Shown here one piece after another: positions 5,971-6,048 of a stretch of DNA of 6,048 nt. The stretch comes from Deltaproteobacteria bacterium (lineage in GTDB: Bacteria > JAEEML01). How positions within the stretch are numbered: position 1 is the stretch's first letter; every line of letters starts with the position of its first letter. The stretch covers positions 1 to 6,048 of the forward strand of contig JAEEML010000106.1 in assembly GCA_016283195.1 (NCBI GenBank), read 5' to 3'. Both the position numbers and the translations under genes were made by a program. The notes below the pieces were generated by a model. The model saw nothing but the letters and a program-made list of their open reading frames with translations, ran no database searches and was not told where the DNA came from.

Positions 5971-6011
5971 CCTTAAAAGCCCTCTTGTGGCATTAAGGGG
6001 CAGGGCGCAAT
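5971..6011 (+). promoter_or_regulatory. Candidate attenuator or riboswitch-like leader: nested helices and pseudoknot
   Basis: Three helices can be drawn. A: CCTTAA (5971-5976) with TTAAGG (5993-5998), extended inside by GCC/GGC (5979-5981, 5989-5991). B: GCCCT (5979-5983), inside the loop of A, with AGGGC (6002-6006) beyond it, which makes an H-type pseudoknot when the inner part of A is open. C: GGGCG (6003-6007) with CGCCC (6016-6020). B and C share 6003-6006, so they exclude each other. C also takes bases from the terminator stem at 6012-6032. I could not match it to a known riboswitch class. Confidence 0.35.
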
Positions 6012-6037
6012 ATCTCGCCCCGAAAGTGAGATTTTTT
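6012..6037 (+). terminator. Intrinsic terminator hairpin just before a possible start codon
   Basis: ATCTCGC (6012-6018) pairs with GTGAGAT (6026-6032) as seven base pairs including one G-U, loop CCCGAAA, and the stem runs straight into TTTTTT (6032-6037). This is the form of an intrinsic terminator. An ATG follows at once at 6038 (MKI before the window ends) with GTGAG about seven bases upstream as a weak SD. It may therefore be a regulated terminator or SD-sequestering hairpin for the next gene, or simply the end of the toxin-antitoxin transcript. The stem is only moderately stable. Confidence 0.45.
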
Positions 6038-6048
6038 ATGAAAATACC

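Noticed and set aside
6038-6048. ATG AAA ATA as the start of a new gene
   Set aside because: Only 11 bases are visible and the SD is weak, so it is mentioned under the leader but not listed as a gene.

Overview
The window is a piece of bacterial chromosome of moderate base composition. By eye, the ligase gene is more GC-rich and the toxin-antitoxin pair more AT-rich than the rest. Genes are tightly packed, with Shine-Dalgarno (SD) sequences close to starts and GTG and TTG used as well as ATG. The membrane transferase resembles OpgB/MdoB of Gram-negative bacteria more than LtaS of Firmicutes. That hints at a Gram-negative-type envelope, but the phylum cannot be fixed from this sequence.

Layout. 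Positions 1-887 hold a leftward two-gene unit: a 106-residue charged protein of unknown function, then a membrane-anchored PHP-domain metallohydrolase that runs off the left edge. Their likely promoter (914-941) has a perfect 14-bp palindrome between its -35 and -10 boxes. The divergent intergenic region (888-1102) also carries a very strong SD and a 10-codon ORF. That ORF is in frame with the next rightward gene but is separated from it by a TAA. From 1103 to 2908 lies an OpgB-like phosphoglycerol transferase with about five membrane segments and an outward-facing sulfatase-fold domain. It ends in a hairpin terminator that includes its own stop codon.

A new promoter with a consensus -35 box then drives an NAD-dependent DNA ligase (3003-5120, TTG start). 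The ligase has all the LigA domains but deviates at two well-known active-site positions. After it comes a two-gene toxin-antitoxin module (5197-5836) with its own promoter: a 75-residue antitoxin overlapping a PIN-domain ribonuclease toxin. The last 212 bases (5837-6048) hold no gene that can be shown. They contain several inverted repeats, ending in nested, mutually exclusive hairpins and a T-run just before an ATG at the window edge. This looks like a transcription-attenuation leader for a gene beyond the window.

The genes do not form one pathway. The window holds four separate transcription units: a leftward PHP operon, an envelope glycerophosphate transferase, DNA ligase, and a toxin-antitoxin pair. 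The most interesting points are the attenuator-like leader at 5971-6037, the in-frame stop before the transferase, the palindrome inside the divergent promoter with a related sequence after the transferase gene, and the divergent ligase active site.
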